Source of the DNA: Shimia biformata
GTDB lineage: Bacteria; Pseudomonadota; Alphaproteobacteria; Rhodobacterales; Rhodobacteraceae
Length of the DNA stretch: 64,000 nt
Direction: 5' to 3'
Assembly: GCF_016888515.1 (NCBI RefSeq)
Contig: NZ_JAFEJK010000001.1
Coordinates: 310,001-374,000, forward strand
Of this stretch, positions 53,328 through 62,499 are shown one piece after another; position 1 is the stretch's first letter, and each line of letters opens with the position of its first letter. The notes below the pieces were generated by a model that made no database searches, was not told the DNA's origin, and saw only the letters and a list, made by a program, of their open reading frames with translations. The translations under genes were made by a program, and so were the position numbers.

Positions 53328-54623
53328 TCACTTGCCGATGCAAAAGCTGGAAAATATCTCATCCAGAAGGTTCTCAACATCCACTCGGCCAACAATCGAG
53401 TCCAACGCTCGAATCGCTGTCCGCAATTCTTCCGCCGCGATATCATATAGGTCTGGTCCCGACTCAAGAACAGACCGCGCCGCATTCAGACAAGCGCTTG
53501 CGCGCTGCATCGCCAATCGATGCCGCTCGCGTGTTGCAATTCCGCTTTCCTGCGCGCGTGAGGAAAGCTGTCGCGTGATTTCAGCCACCAGCGCATCAAC
53601 ACCCTGCCCTGTCTTGCCCGACACCGCGTCCTCGGCAGAACCGTGAAGGTCTGCCTTGGCCCGGCGGACGATATCACCGGGGCGCATGTCGAATTCGGGA
53701 GACTCATCACTATCGACCAGGAACACCCTTAGGTCAGCTGCCACTGCACGGCTGCGGGCCCGTTCAATTCCGATGCTTTCCACCACGTCATCCGTCTCGC
53801 GTAATCCGGCGGTATCAAGCAGCGTCACCGGCAACCCGTTCAGGTCCATCCGAACCTCAATCACGTCCCGCGTCGTTCCGGCAAATTCCGAGGTTATGGC
53901 CGCCTCACGACCCGCCAAAGCGTTGAGAAGGGTGGATTTCCCCACATTTGGCGCTCCTAAGATCGCAACTTCGAACCCCTGTCGGATACGTTCCGCTGTA
54001 GCAACCCCTGCCACTTCCCTGGCAAGGTTGGCATCAACCCCCCGCAAAAGCGCCGTAACCTCTGGGGTCACGTCAACGGGCACTTCTTCATCGGCAAAAT
54101 CAATAGTGGCCTCAAGCAGCGCAGCGGCACGGATCAAGTCGCGTCGCCATGTTTCAGCCAGGTCACCAAGGTCACCGGACAAAACCCGCAGCGCTTGTTG
54201 GCGTTGCGCCTCGGTTTCCGCTTCGATCAGATCGGCAAGCCCTTCAACCTGCGCCAGGTCCATGTTGCCGTTTTCCAAAGCCCGGCGGGTAAATTCCCCG
54301 GCCTCAGCATGGCGCAGACCGGGCAAGTCGCCCAACTGTCGCAACACCGCATTCACCACGGCGACCGAGCCATGCAATTGGAATTCAGCCACCTCTTCCC
54401 CGGTAAAGCTTTTACCCGCCTCGAAGAACAGGATCAGCGCCTGGTCAAGCCGTCGCCCATCCCCATCTCGCAACAGTTTGAGCGATGCCATCCTTGGCTT
54501 CGGAACCGAACCCGCAAGCGCACGCACGGCATCGGCCGCGGCGGGACCAGAGACCCGAACGACAGCGACCCCCGATTTCCCGGGGGCCGTGGCAAGTGCA
54601 AAAATCGTGTCGGTATGGGCCAT
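53328..54623 (-). CDS. mnmE: tRNA modification GTPase MnmE (TrmE)
   Basis: The GTPase partner of MnmG. The 431-residue protein has the N-terminal folate-binding domain ([20 protein letters not shown]), a helical domain with an inserted G domain (G1 GAPNVGKST at about 222-230, G3 [13 protein letters not shown]), and the C-terminal CxGK motif as FCIGK. It lies between rho and mnmG with 3-4 base gaps, so rho-mnmE-mnmG-rsmG-parA-parB is probably one long operon. Confidence 0.98.
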   Translation of the reverse strand: MAHTDTIFALATAPGKSGVAVVRVSGPAAADAVRALAGSVPKPRMASLKLLRDGDGRRLDQALILFFEAGKSFTGEEVAEFQLHGSVAVVNAVLRQLGDLPGLRHAEAGEFTRRALENGNMDLAQVEGLADLIEAETEAQRQQALRVLSGDLGDLAETWRRDLIRAAALLEATIDFADEEVPVDVTPEVTALLRGVDANLAREVAGVATAERIRQGFEVAILGAPNVGKSTLLNALAGREAAITSEFAGTTRDVIEVRMDLNGLPVTLLDTAGLRETDDVVESIGIERARSRAVAADLRVFLVDSDESPEFDMRPGDIVRRAKADLHGSAEDAVSGKTGQGVDALVAEITRQLSSRAQESGIATRERHRLAMQRASACLNAARSVLESGPDLYDIAAEELRTAIRALDSIVGRVDVENLLDEIFSSFCIGK

Positions 54624-54627
54624 GGCC

Positions 54628-55899
54628 TCAGGTGTTCATGGAATCGAAGAATTCGCTGTTGGTCTTGGTCTGCTTCAGCTTCGACAGCAGGAATTCCACC
54701 GCGTCCGTCGTACCCATCGGGTTCAGGATACGGCGCAGCACAAAGGTTTTGTGCAGGTCCTTGGCGTCGACCAGCAGGTCCTCTTTCCGGGTGCCGGATT
54801 TGAGGATGTCGATGGCCGGGAAAACGCGCTTGTCGGCAACCTTGCGGTCCAGCACGATCTCCGAGTTACCGGTACCCTTGAATTCCTCAAAGATGACCTC
54901 GTCCATCCGGCTGCCGGTGTCGATCAGCGCGGTCGAGATGATGGTCAGCGATCCACCTTCCTCGATATTACGGGCGGCGCCAAAGAAACGTTTGGGGCGT
55001 TGCAGCGCGTTAGCATCCACACCACCGGTCAGAACTTTACCCGAGGACGGCACAACGGTGTTGTATGCCCTACCAAGTCTTGTGATGGAATCGAGAAGAA
55101 TAACAACATCTCGTTTATGCTCGACCAAGCGCTTCGCCTTTTCGATCACCATCTCGGCGACGGCGACGTGGCGCGTGGCGGGTTCGTCGAAGGTCGAGGA
55201 AATCACCTCACCCTTCACAGACCGCTGCATGTCCGTCACTTCTTCCGGGCGTTCGTCGATCAGCAGGACGATCAGGTAACACTCGGGGTGGTTCGCCTCG
55301 ATCGAATGGGCGATGTTCTGCAACAGAACTGTCTTACCCGTCCGCGGCGGCGCCACGATCAGCGATCGTTGGCCTTTCCCGATGGGCGCTACGAGGTCGA
55401 TGATCCGGGCCGAGCGGTCCTTGATAGTGGGATCTTCGATCTCCATCTTCAGGCGCTCATCGGGATATAGCGGGGTCAGGTTGTCAAAGGCGATCTTGTG
55501 TTTGGCCTGCTCGGGCGCGCCAAAGTTGATCTGGGCGACATTGATCAGCGCAAAATACCGTTCGTTTTCCTCGGGTGCGCGGATTTCACCGGATACGGTG
55601 TCCCCGGTGCGCAACGAGAACTGACGGATCATGTCGGGCGACACATAGATGTCGTCGGGACCCGGCAGATAGTTCGCCTCGGGAGAGCGCAAAAAGCCGA
55701 AACCGTCCTGAAGCACTTCGAGAACACCGTCGCCACCGATTTCCCAGCCCTCATCCGCACGTTCGCGCAGGATCTGGAACATCATCTCGCCTTTACGCAT
55801 GGTCGAGGCGTTTTCGATCTCAAGCTCTTCAGCCATCGCCAGAAGGTCTTTGGGGCTTTTCGCCTTGAGTTCGGCCAGCGAGAGTTTTTCAGTTGTCAT
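54628..55899 (-). CDS. rho: Transcription termination factor Rho
   Basis: Rho is the hexameric RNA helicase that ends transcription at unstructured C-rich sites. The 423-residue protein has the Rho-N start ([20 protein letters not shown]), the RNP1-type GFGFLRSP, the P-loop PPRTGKT near residue 182, [20 protein letters not shown], and [14 protein letters not shown]. It starts the minus-strand block that leads to parAB. hemJ lies 124 bases upstream. Confidence 0.98.
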   Translation of the reverse strand: MTTEKLSLAELKAKSPKDLLAMAEELEIENASTMRKGEMMFQILRERADEGWEIGGDGVLEVLQDGFGFLRSPEANYLPGPDDIYVSPDMIRQFSLRTGDTVSGEIRAPEENERYFALINVAQINFGAPEQAKHKIAFDNLTPLYPDERLKMEIEDPTIKDRSARIIDLVAPIGKGQRSLIVAPPRTGKTVLLQNIAHSIEANHPECYLIVLLIDERPEEVTDMQRSVKGEVISSTFDEPATRHVAVAEMVIEKAKRLVEHKRDVVILLDSITRLGRAYNTVVPSSGKVLTGGVDANALQRPKRFFGAARNIEEGGSLTIISTALIDTGSRMDEVIFEEFKGTGNSEIVLDRKVADKRVFPAIDILKSGTRKEDLLVDAKDLHKTFVLRRILNPMGTTDAVEFLLSKLKQTKTNSEFFDSMNT

Positions 55900-56023
55900 G
55901 GGAAAACCCTATGGGCCCCATTCAGGGCCTCGTCTTGGAAGATAACAGTCGGAAGACACATGGCCCGGACGGACCTGTTGCGAGGCTAGATAAGGAAAGC
56001 TGACGCCAGAGTCAATTCGCGCG

Positions 56024-56476
56024 TCAGAACTTGACCACAACCGAGAAAACGATCAGCACCATCAGCAAGGTCGGCACTTCGTTCATCATCCGGTATTGCC
56101 GACCCGTCAGCGTGTTCTCACCGCGCCCAAACTGCTTGCGTTTGATCATCAGCCAATGGTCGAAAACCGTCATCGACACGACACCGGCAGCCTTAGTCCA
56201 CGGCCAGATTTCCGACCAGTCGACGATACCGGGTGTAAAGACCAGCATAAGACCAGCCACCCAGGTCGCGATGCTGGCAGGCGACATGATGTAACGCTGA
56301 AGTTTGAACTCCATAATCCGCAGGGTTTCGTCCAGCTGATCACCTACCGTCGCTTTCTCGGCATGATAGACAAACAGACGGGGCAGGTAGAACAGACCCG
56401 CCATCCAGCTGATCACCGCCATAATGTGAAACGACAGGGTATAGGGGTAAATCTCTGCCAGGACGTCGGTGATCAT
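56024..56476 (-). CDS. hemJ: Protoporphyrinogen oxidase HemJ
   Basis: HemJ is the membrane-bound enzyme that oxidises protoporphyrinogen IX in many alphaproteobacteria lacking HemG or HemY. The 150-residue protein has about four helices with conserved His (SFHIMAVISWMAGLFYLPRL) and the RYIMSPASIATWVAGLML segment. The start is ATG 56476, at the edge of the proposed origin; a longer frame would run into the AT-rich origin. Three haem genes (hemH, hemW, hemJ) are in this window. Confidence 0.92.
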   Translation of the reverse strand: MITDVLAEIYPYTLSFHIMAVISWMAGLFYLPRLFVYHAEKATVGDQLDETLRIMEFKLQRYIMSPASIATWVAGLMLVFTPGIVDWSEIWPWTKAAGVVSMTVFDHWLMIKRKQFGRGENTLTGRQYRMMNEVPTLLMVLIVFSVVVKF

Positions 56477-56885
56477 ATGGGTCGCTCTCTTTGCCTTGGC
56501 CCTCAATAAATAAATAAAGAAAAGATAGAAAGGATGATGATTTTGTTGGTAACGCAAAAGCTGGGGATTACTTGGTTTCACAAAGGTTATCCACTGGATG
56601 GACAAGTTCTGAATGGGTCTGGCAGGTTTAGCTGAACTTTCTGAATTTTTGCATTATTATCAATGCGTTGAATATCAAGTTGCGGAAGACAAAACTGGGG
56701 ATAACTGTGGGAAAAACCGGAATGACCCTGGTTGCACACATGATCTCAGTTTTCCCCATCCACGGTGGACGGAAACTCGTGATCGGCCGTGAAACACCGA
56801 TGTTCTCCCCGGCTTGCAATAAGCCCCTGAATTGCCCAGAAAGAGGCCACGGATCCATAAGCCGGTCATCCACGGAATTATCCAC
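56477..56885. other. Probable chromosomal replication origin (oriC)
   Basis: A 409-base gene-free stretch, the only gap above 300 bases in the window. It is AT-rich at 56500-56560 (TCAATAAATAAATAAAGAAA and onward) and 56628-56682. DnaA-box-like motifs are TTATCCACT at 56587-56595, TTATCCCCA on the minus strand at 56696-56704, and the exact consensus TTATCCACA at 56878-56886, with weaker forms at 56562-56570, 56756-56764 and 56866-56874. Flanking genes point away on both sides (rho, parAB to the left; maf, aroE, coaE, dnaQ to the right), and two parS sites lie within 5.5 kb. hemE, which neighbours oriC in Caulobacter, is absent. Confidence 0.85.
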
Positions 56886-56886
56886 A
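56878..56886 (+). promoter_or_regulatory. Perfect DnaA box overlapping the maf start codon
   Basis: TTATCCACA matches the DnaA-box consensus at all nine positions. Its last base is the A of the maf ATG, so DnaA binding could affect maf expression. It is the rightmost box in the proposed oriC. Confidence 0.75.
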
Positions 56887-57497
56887 TGCCTCCGACCAAT
56901 CGCCGCCCCATCATCCTTGCCTCTGGTTCTTTGATCCGCGCACAGTTGCTGCGAAATGCCGGGGTGGACTTCACCGTACAGACCGCGCGGGTGGACGAAG
57001 AGATGTTGCGGCGCGGACTTGAGGCTGAGGGCGCGACACCCCGCGAGATCGCCGATGCGCTGGCCGAAGCCAAGGCTGGGAAAGTCGCGATGAAAGCACC
57101 CGCCGCGCTGGTAATTGGCTGCGACCAGATCCTGGAATTTGAGGGCGAGGTGTTTACCAAACCTGACAGCCCTGACATGGCACGCGATCAATTGCGGCAG
57201 TTGCGCAACAAGACGCATACCCTGATGTCGGCCGCTGTTGTCTTTGCCGACAATGAACCGGTCTGGCGGCATGTCGGGGTGGCGAAACTGACGATGCGCG
57301 ACTTCTCGGATCAATATCTTGACGACTACCTGTCGCGGAACTGGGAAAGCGTCCGCCATTCGGTTGGCGGCTATAAGCTGGAAGAGGAAGGCGTGCGGTT
57401 GTTCACCCGCGTCGAAGGCGACTATTTCAACGTGCTTGGAATGCCGCTTCTGGATATCCTTGCGTGCCTGACCCTGAGGGGAGACTTGCCGAAATGA
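56886..57497 (+). CDS. maf: Maf-like nucleotide pyrophosphatase
   Basis: A 203-residue Maf-family protein that hydrolyses non-canonical or canonical nucleoside triphosphates to monophosphates. The start MPPTNRRPIILASGSLIRAQ shows the ASxS nucleotide-binding motif. The catalytic Asp sits in GCDQILEFEG, followed by FTKPDSPDMARDQLRQL. ATG 56886 overlaps a perfect DnaA box; the ribosome-binding site is poor. An earlier TTG at 56832 would lie inside the origin. Its stop overlaps aroE by four bases. Confidence 0.93.
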   Translation: MPPTNRRPIILASGSLIRAQLLRNAGVDFTVQTARVDEEMLRRGLEAEGATPREIADALAEAKAGKVAMKAPAALVIGCDQILEFEGEVFTKPDSPDMARDQLRQLRNKTHTLMSAAVVFADNEPVWRHVGVAKLTMRDFSDQYLDDYLSRNWESVRHSVGGYKLEEEGVRLFTRVEGDYFNVLGMPLLDILACLTLRGDLPK

Positions 57498-58327
57498 CAT
57501 TGCCACCCATTCCCCTAGCCGGTGTGATTGGCCACCCGATTGCCCATTCCAAATCGCCCACCCTGCATGGGCACTGGCTCAAAACTTATGGGTTGCGGGG
57601 TCATTACATCCCAATGGATGTGGCGCCAGCCAATCTTGAAACCGCTTTGCGCAGCTTGCCGAAACTGGGGTTTGTCGGGGCCAACGTCACCATTCCTCAC
57701 AAGGAACGGGTGATGGAGATTGCCGACCTGATTACCGATCGGGCCACGCTGATCGGGGCGGCGAACACGCTGATTTTTCGGGAAGATGGCAAGATCCACG
57801 CGGATAACACAGATGGTTACGGCTTTTTGGAAAACCTCCGCCAGGGTGCGCCGGACTGGGCGCCGGGCGCCGGTCCTGCAGTGGTGCTGGGCGCGGGCGG
57901 CGCGGCGCGGGCGGTGATCGTGTCGCTGCTAGAGGCAAAAGTGCCCGAGATCATCCTGACCAACCGCACCCGCACCCGCGCCGACAAGCTGCGCGAGGAT
58001 TTCGGAACGCGGATCCGGGTGGTTGACTGGGTACAGGCCGGAAATGCGTTGGAAGACGGCGCTTTGGTGGTGAACACGACTTCGCTTGGCATGACGGGGA
58101 AACAGGAATTGCGGGTGCCGCTTGATGGGCTGAACCCGAAATCAGTGGTGACGGATCTTGTCTATACGCCGCTGACCACCCGCTTGCTGCGCGAAGCCAA
58201 TGAACGTGGCTGCCGGACAGTCGATGGTCTGGGCATGCTACTGCATCAGGCGGTGCCTGGGTTCGAACGCTGGTTCGGCAAACGACCCGAAGTCACCGAC
58301 GCAACCCGCCGCGCGGTGCTGGCATGA
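57494..58327 (+). CDS. aroE: Shikimate dehydrogenase
   Basis: AroE reduces 3-dehydroshikimate with NADPH in aromatic amino-acid synthesis. The 277-residue protein has the substrate-binding GVIGHPIAHSKSP, the catalytic Lys in NVTIPHK, NTDGYG, and the NADP-binding GAGGAARAVI. ATG 57494 overlaps the maf stop by four bases (a longer frame from 57464 is not supported). It is translationally coupled to coaE by another four-base overlap. Confidence 0.97.
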   Translation: MTLPPIPLAGVIGHPIAHSKSPTLHGHWLKTYGLRGHYIPMDVAPANLETALRSLPKLGFVGANVTIPHKERVMEIADLITDRATLIGAANTLIFREDGKIHADNTDGYGFLENLRQGAPDWAPGAGPAVVLGAGGAARAVIVSLLEAKVPEIILTNRTRTRADKLREDFGTRIRVVDWVQAGNALEDGALVVNTTSLGMTGKQELRVPLDGLNPKSVVTDLVYTPLTTRLLREANERGCRTVDGLGMLLHQAVPGFERWFGKRPEVTDATRRAVLA

Positions 58328-58917
58328 GCTTTCTTCTGGGCCTGACCGGGTCGATCGGTATGGGCAAATCGACGACGACGACGATGTTCGCCGCAGAAGG
58401 CTGTGATGTGTGGGATGCCGATGCCGCAGTTCACCGGATGTATGCCAAAGGCGGCGCAGCCGTCGCGCCCATTGCCGCTGCCCTACCCAACGCAATCGTC
58501 GATGGTGCCGTGTCACGCGACAGGTTGAAAGCGATGATTGCGCAGGACCCTGCTGTATTGAAGCAGATCGAAGCGATCGTGCATCCGCTTGTGGCAAATG
58601 ATCGGGCCACGTTTATCCAAAACGCTACCGCCGATATCGTGGTTCTCGACATCCCGTTGTTGTTCGAAACCGGGGGGAACGTCGCGATGGATGCGGTTGC
58701 ATGTGTCACTGTTTCACCTGAAATCCAGAAATCCCGCGTTTTGGCACGTGGCACGATGAGCGCCGATCAATTCCACGCCATTCTCGACAAGCAGATGCCA
58801 AATGACGAAAAATGCGCGCGATCCGATTTTATCATCGTGACTGACACGCTTGACCATGCCCGCGCGCAGGTGAAAGACATCGTGGTGCAGATCCGTGAAA
58901 GGCTGGCACATGCGTGA
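58324..58917 (+). CDS. coaE: Dephospho-CoA kinase
   Basis: CoaE phosphorylates dephospho-CoA, the last step of coenzyme A synthesis. The 197-residue protein has the P-loop GSIGMGKST at residues 8-16, the DADAAVHRMYA block with its catalytic Asp, and VVLDIPLLFETG. It overlaps aroE by four bases and dnaQ by eight. Cytoplasmic. Confidence 0.97.
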   Translation: MSFLLGLTGSIGMGKSTTTTMFAAEGCDVWDADAAVHRMYAKGGAAVAPIAAALPNAIVDGAVSRDRLKAMIAQDPAVLKQIEAIVHPLVANDRATFIQNATADIVVLDIPLLFETGGNVAMDAVACVTVSPEIQKSRVLARGTMSADQFHAILDKQMPNDEKCARSDFIIVTDTLDHARAQVKDIVVQIRERLAHA

Positions 58918-59635
58918 GATCGTTCTTGATACCGAAACCACCGGATTCGATCCCGAAACCGGAGACCGGATCGTCGAGATCGGTGCAGTTGAATTGCTGA
59001 ACCACATGCCAACGGGCCGGACCTATCACCAGTATATCAACCCGGAACGGTCGATGCCCCAGGGCGCGTTTGAAGTGCATGGTATCGGGCCCGATCTGCT
59101 TGAGCCACCGCAGGAACCAGCCGCCGGGGCGGTCACGTTGCGGGACAAACCTCTGTTCAAGGCAATTGGCCAGGGATTTCTGGATTTTGTCGGCGATGCC
59201 AAGCTGGTGATCCACAATGCCAGCTTCGATATGAAATTTCTCAACGCCGAACTGCGCTGGATCGGTCTGCCGCAGATTCCGTGGGAACGTGCGGTCGACA
59301 CGCTGGCCATTGCGCGGCAAAAGTTTCCCGGTTCGCCGGCCTCGCTGGATGCGCTTTGTCGGCGTTTCGGTATCGACAACTCGAACCGGACGTTGCATGG
59401 GGCGCTTTTGGACTCGGAAATCCTGGCCGAGGTCTATCTTGAACTGATCGGCGGTCGGCAACCGGATTTCGGCCTGGCCACCACCGCTTCAGGTGGGGCT
59501 GCGCAAACCGACGACTGGCGCCCACAGAAACGCCCGACAGCCCTGCCCTCGCGTTTGACCGAAGCTGAGAAAGATGCGCATGACGCATTTATCGCCGGTT
59601 TGGGGGAAAACGCGCTTTGGACTAAGGCCAAATAA
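58910..59635 (+). CDS. dnaQ: DNA polymerase III epsilon subunit (3'-5' proofreading exonuclease)
   Basis: DnaQ is the proofreading subunit of the replicative polymerase. The 241-residue protein has Exo I (LDTETTGFDP), Exo II (HNASFDMKFLN) and Exo III (LHGALLDSEILAEVY), so all catalytic acidic residues are present. The C-terminus should bind DnaE. ATG 58910 overlaps the coaE stop by eight bases; a longer frame from 58895 is less likely. It ends at a hairpin that it shares with secB. Confidence 0.96.
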   Translation: MREIVLDTETTGFDPETGDRIVEIGAVELLNHMPTGRTYHQYINPERSMPQGAFEVHGIGPDLLEPPQEPAAGAVTLRDKPLFKAIGQGFLDFVGDAKLVIHNASFDMKFLNAELRWIGLPQIPWERAVDTLAIARQKFPGSPASLDALCRRFGIDNSNRTLHGALLDSEILAEVYLELIGGRQPDFGLATTASGGAAQTDDWRPQKRPTALPSRLTEAEKDAHDAFIAGLGENALWTKAK

Positions 59636-59660
59636 AAAACGCCCCCGAAGAGGCGTCTTT
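59634..59660. terminator. Bidirectional terminator between dnaQ and secB
   Basis: AAAACGCC pairs with GGCGTCTT (one mismatch) across the loop CCCGAAGA. The minus-strand side ends in TTTTTT and serves secB. The plus-strand side ends in TCTTTC and may serve dnaQ, which ends immediately before it. Confidence 0.75.
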
Positions 59661-59683
59661 CAATAGAGATGTCGATACTGCTA

Positions 59684-60166
59684 TCAGGCTTGCGCTTGCG
59701 CGGCCTGTTGACGTGCCAGTTCCTGGCGGTACAGCTGCATGAAATCGATGTTTTCCAGGTTCAGCGGCGGGAAGCCACCGTCACGGGTCACATCCGATAC
59801 AATGCGGCGCACGAAGGGGAACAACAGGCGCGGGCATTCGATCAGAAGGAACGGGTGAAGCTGCTCATTCGGTACACCCGAAATGTTGAACAGTCCGGCA
59901 TAGTCCAGTTCCATCACGAACAGCTCGGCGCCGGAATCTTTGGCCTTCGAGGTGATTTTCAGCTTGATTGCCACTTCGTACTGGTTTTCGGCCTCGCGCT
60001 TTTGCGCATCAAGATTGACCTGAACGCTAACGTCGGGCTGGACCTCTCCCGAGACTCGTTTCTGCGCGAGGATGTTCTCGAACGACAGGTCACGGATATA
60101 CTGATTCAGCACGTTCAGTTTGATTTGGGGTGCGGCCTGAGCGGCACCGTTCTCGGTTTCGGCCAT
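59684..60166 (-). CDS. secB: Protein-export chaperone SecB
   Basis: SecB holds preproteins unfolded and delivers them to SecA. The 160-residue tetrameric chaperone shows NQYIRDLSFENILAQ, EVAIKLKITSKAKD, FVMELDYAGLFNISGVP, and PFVRRIVSDVTRDGGFPPLN, which form the binding groove and the SecA-contact end. It follows the origin-proximal order (dnaQ then secB) seen in other alphaproteobacteria. secA lies about 58 kb away at the other end of the window. Confidence 0.97.
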   Translation of the reverse strand: MAETENGAAQAAPQIKLNVLNQYIRDLSFENILAQKRVSGEVQPDVSVQVNLDAQKREAENQYEVAIKLKITSKAKDSGAELFVMELDYAGLFNISGVPNEQLHPFLLIECPRLLFPFVRRIVSDVTRDGGFPPLNLENIDFMQLYRQELARQQAAQAQA

Positions 60167-60224
60167 TTGGCGGACTCTCCTGCAAAATTGTTTGAAATCG
60201 CCTTATCAGGAAGGGCGCCGGGTC

Positions 60225-60707
60225 TCAATGCTTCGTCCAGCCCGAGGGGGTATGAGTGGGCTTTTTCGCGGGATCCACTTCGGAAAACTCTCCGTCAATG
60301 ACATCCGCGCGCGGTTCCCGGCGGTATGTTGCGCGGTTTTCGCCCATGGAAAAGCTTTGCACAGTGACCCTTGACCGCAGATAGCGGAAGACGGCGACGC
60401 GAAACGGCGGAAACAAAAGCGCAAAACCAACCGCATCGGTAAAAAAGCCCGGCGTCAGCAAAAGCGCCCCCGCGATCAGGATCATCGCACCGTGGGCCAG
60501 GGGTTCGGTCGGGTCGTTCAACTCATTGAAAGACCTCTGAAGATTACCGATCGCCATGCGACCTTGTGTCCTGACCAACCAGGTGCCCAATACAGCCGTA
60601 AACAACACGATAAATAGCGTCGGCCATAAGCCGATGATGTCGCCAACCTGGATGAACAGGGCGATCTCGATCATCGGAACGGCGATGAAGGCCAACAAAA
60701 GCCACAT
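60225..60707 (-). CDS. fxsA: FxsA-family membrane protein
   Basis: A 160-residue FxsA-type protein. The N-terminal half has helices in FIAVPMIEIALFIQVGDIIG and LFIVLFTAVLGTWLVR, then AHGAMILIAGALLLTPGFFTD, the family signature. The C-terminal tail is charged and probably cytoplasmic. FxsA is named for suppression of phage T7 exclusion by the F plasmid in E. coli; its normal role is not known. It is divergent from a Tim44-like gene. Confidence 0.9.
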   Translation of the reverse strand: MWLLLAFIAVPMIEIALFIQVGDIIGLWPTLFIVLFTAVLGTWLVRTQGRMAIGNLQRSFNELNDPTEPLAHGAMILIAGALLLTPGFFTDAVGFALLFPPFRVAVFRYLRSRVTVQSFSMGENRATYRREPRADVIDGEFSEVDPAKKPTHTPSGWTKH

Positions 60708-60808
60708 AATTTTGGTTCTCCGTTACTTCCGGTAAGGTGGACTTGGTCCACCCCGTCACCTACATAAGTGCCAACAGACGTTACTTCCATGCCCGAGACG
60801 AGGTTCCC

Positions 60809-61465
60809 ATGAGTTCACCCATCCTCCAGCTGCTTGTTCTGGCTGGCATCGCGGTCTTCCTGATCCTGCGCCTGAAAAGCGTTCTGGGAACCCGGGAAGG
60901 GTTTGAAAAACCGCCCGAGCCGTTGCAACCCGCCGAACGACGGGGGCCTGCGCTTGAGGTGATCGAAGGCGGTCCGGATCACGACATCGTCGATCACGTG
61001 CCCGAAGGCAGTGACAGCGCGCTGGCGCTTGCGGCGATGAAAAAGGTCGAACCGTCGTTTGGCGTTTCCGATTTCCTGCAGGGCGCCCGCGGCGCTTACG
61101 AGATGATCCTCATGGGGTTCGAACGTGGTGAATTGGCCGAGATCAAGCCGTTCCTGTCGGACGATGTCTATGAAAGCTTTGCCCAAGTGGTCGAGGCGCG
61201 TGAAAAACAGGGTCTGACGGTCGAGGCCGAATTTGTAGGTGTGCGCGAAATGACGCTGCATGATGCGCATTTCGACGGGGCGACAAATGAAGGCGAGGTC
61301 AGCGTCAAGTTTGTTGGCGAGCTGACATATGTCGTGCGCGACAATGCTGGGCAGATCGTCGAGGGCGACGAGCGCAAGGTCAAACGCCAGAAGGATGTCT
61401 GGACATTTGCCCGGACCATGGGCTCTGCCGACCCGAACTGGCAGCTTGTCGCCACGGGCGAATGA
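60809..61465 (+). CDS. Tim44/TimA-like inner-membrane-anchored protein
   Basis: A 218-residue protein with one N-terminal helix (LQLLVLAGIAVFLILRL), a linker, and a Tim44-like domain (LQGARGAYEMILMGFERGEL, FLSDDVYESFAQVV, EFVGVREMTLHDAHF). Bacterial forms are related to the mitochondrial import adaptor Tim44; their bacterial function is uncertain. ATG 60809 has CGAGG upstream; the longer frame from 60737 is not supported. mltA starts within its stop, so the two are coupled. Confidence 0.88.
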   Translation: MSSPILQLLVLAGIAVFLILRLKSVLGTREGFEKPPEPLQPAERRGPALEVIEGGPDHDIVDHVPEGSDSALALAAMKKVEPSFGVSDFLQGARGAYEMILMGFERGELAEIKPFLSDDVYESFAQVVEAREKQGLTVEAEFVGVREMTLHDAHFDGATNEGEVSVKFVGELTYVVRDNAGQIVEGDERKVKRQKDVWTFARTMGSADPNWQLVATGE

Positions 61466-62499
61466 GTGCGGCGTTTCGGGCATTTCTGACCGCGGCGCTG
61501 GTGTGGACCGGGGCCGCGGCAATGTCTGAGACCACCTACTCCATCCTCGAATTCGATGCGCTTGACGGTTGGTCCGAGGACGACCACGAAGCCGCGCTTG
61601 CGGTTTTTCGCAACACATGCGGCGATTTCGACGCCCCGGATTGGCGGGCGTTGTGTTCTGCCGCTGACAACATTCCTGACGCGCGTGCGTTTTTTGAGCT
61701 GTTTTTCCGCCCGGTCCTGATCGAAGACGGGGCACCGCCCTTGTTCACCGGCTATTTCGAACCGGAGCTGAATGGCGCCCGTTACCCTGATGCACGGTTC
61801 CGGTTTCCGGTCTATCGCATGCCACCCGAGGCCCGGAACACAACGCCCTGGCTATCGCGGCGCGAGATCGAGACAACCGATGTTCTCCAGGGTCGCGGGC
61901 TTGAAATTGCCTGGGTCGACGACCCTGTAGAGTTGTTTTTCCTGCAAATCCAGGGATCGGGTCGTATTCGTTTGCCAGATGGAAGCCATATCCGTGTCGG
62001 CTATGGCGGATTCAACGGCCACACGTATCGCAGTGTTGGTGCCGAAATGGTCCGGCGTGGGATCTACTCCGCCCACCAAGTCAGCGCGGAGGTCATCAAG
62101 AACTGGGTGCGTCGTAACCCCGTCGAGGGCCTTGAACTGCTGCGCCACAACGACAGCTATGTATTCTTTCGTACAGTGAACCGGGTCTCGCCCGAACTGG
62201 GGCCGCTGGGCGCGATGAACCGCTCGATCACGACAATGAGGTCAATTGCGGTGGACCCCAGATTTGTGCCGCTGGGCGCGCCGGTCTGGGTTGAAAAGGA
62301 CGGGGAAACTCCGATGCGGCGGCTGATGATTGCACAGGACACCGGTTCGGCGATTAAGGGCGCACAACGGGCGGATATCTTCTTTGGCACCGGCGACGCG
62401 GCGGGCAAAGCGGCGGGAATGTTGAAGGACACTGGACGAATGGTGGTGCTTTTGCCTATTCAGCGGGCTTACGCCATGTTGCCGGAAAGTGTGTTGTGA
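61462..62499 (+). CDS. mltA: Membrane-bound lytic murein transglycosylase MltA
   Basis: MltA cleaves peptidoglycan glycan strands and forms 1,6-anhydro ends. The 345-residue protein has a short signal (FLTAALVWTGAAAMS), with no clear lipobox Cys. The MltA domain shows LFTGYFEPELNGA, FFLQIQGSGRIRLPDG and the catalytic-Asp region QDTGSAIKGAQRADIFFGTG (3D domain). The missing lipobox suggests a soluble periplasmic form. It is overlapped on both sides by four bases (Tim44-like and smr). Confidence 0.92.
   Translation: MSAAFRAFLTAALVWTGAAAMSETTYSILEFDALDGWSEDDHEAALAVFRNTCGDFDAPDWRALCSAADNIPDARAFFELFFRPVLIEDGAPPLFTGYFEPELNGARYPDARFRFPVYRMPPEARNTTPWLSRREIETTDVLQGRGLEIAWVDDPVELFFLQIQGSGRIRLPDGSHIRVGYGGFNGHTYRSVGAEMVRRGIYSAHQVSAEVIKNWVRRNPVEGLELLRHNDSYVFFRTVNRVSPELGPLGAMNRSITTMRSIAVDPRFVPLGAPVWVEKDGETPMRRLMIAQDTGSAIKGAQRADIFFGTGDAAGKAAGMLKDTGRMVVLLPIQRAYAMLPESVL

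Noticed and set aside
58710-58725. Degenerate parS-like sequence in coaE (TGTTTCACCTGAAATC)
   Set aside because: Three mismatches to the 16-base consensus, including one in the central CG. Natural ParB sites seldom tolerate this, so it is probably chance.
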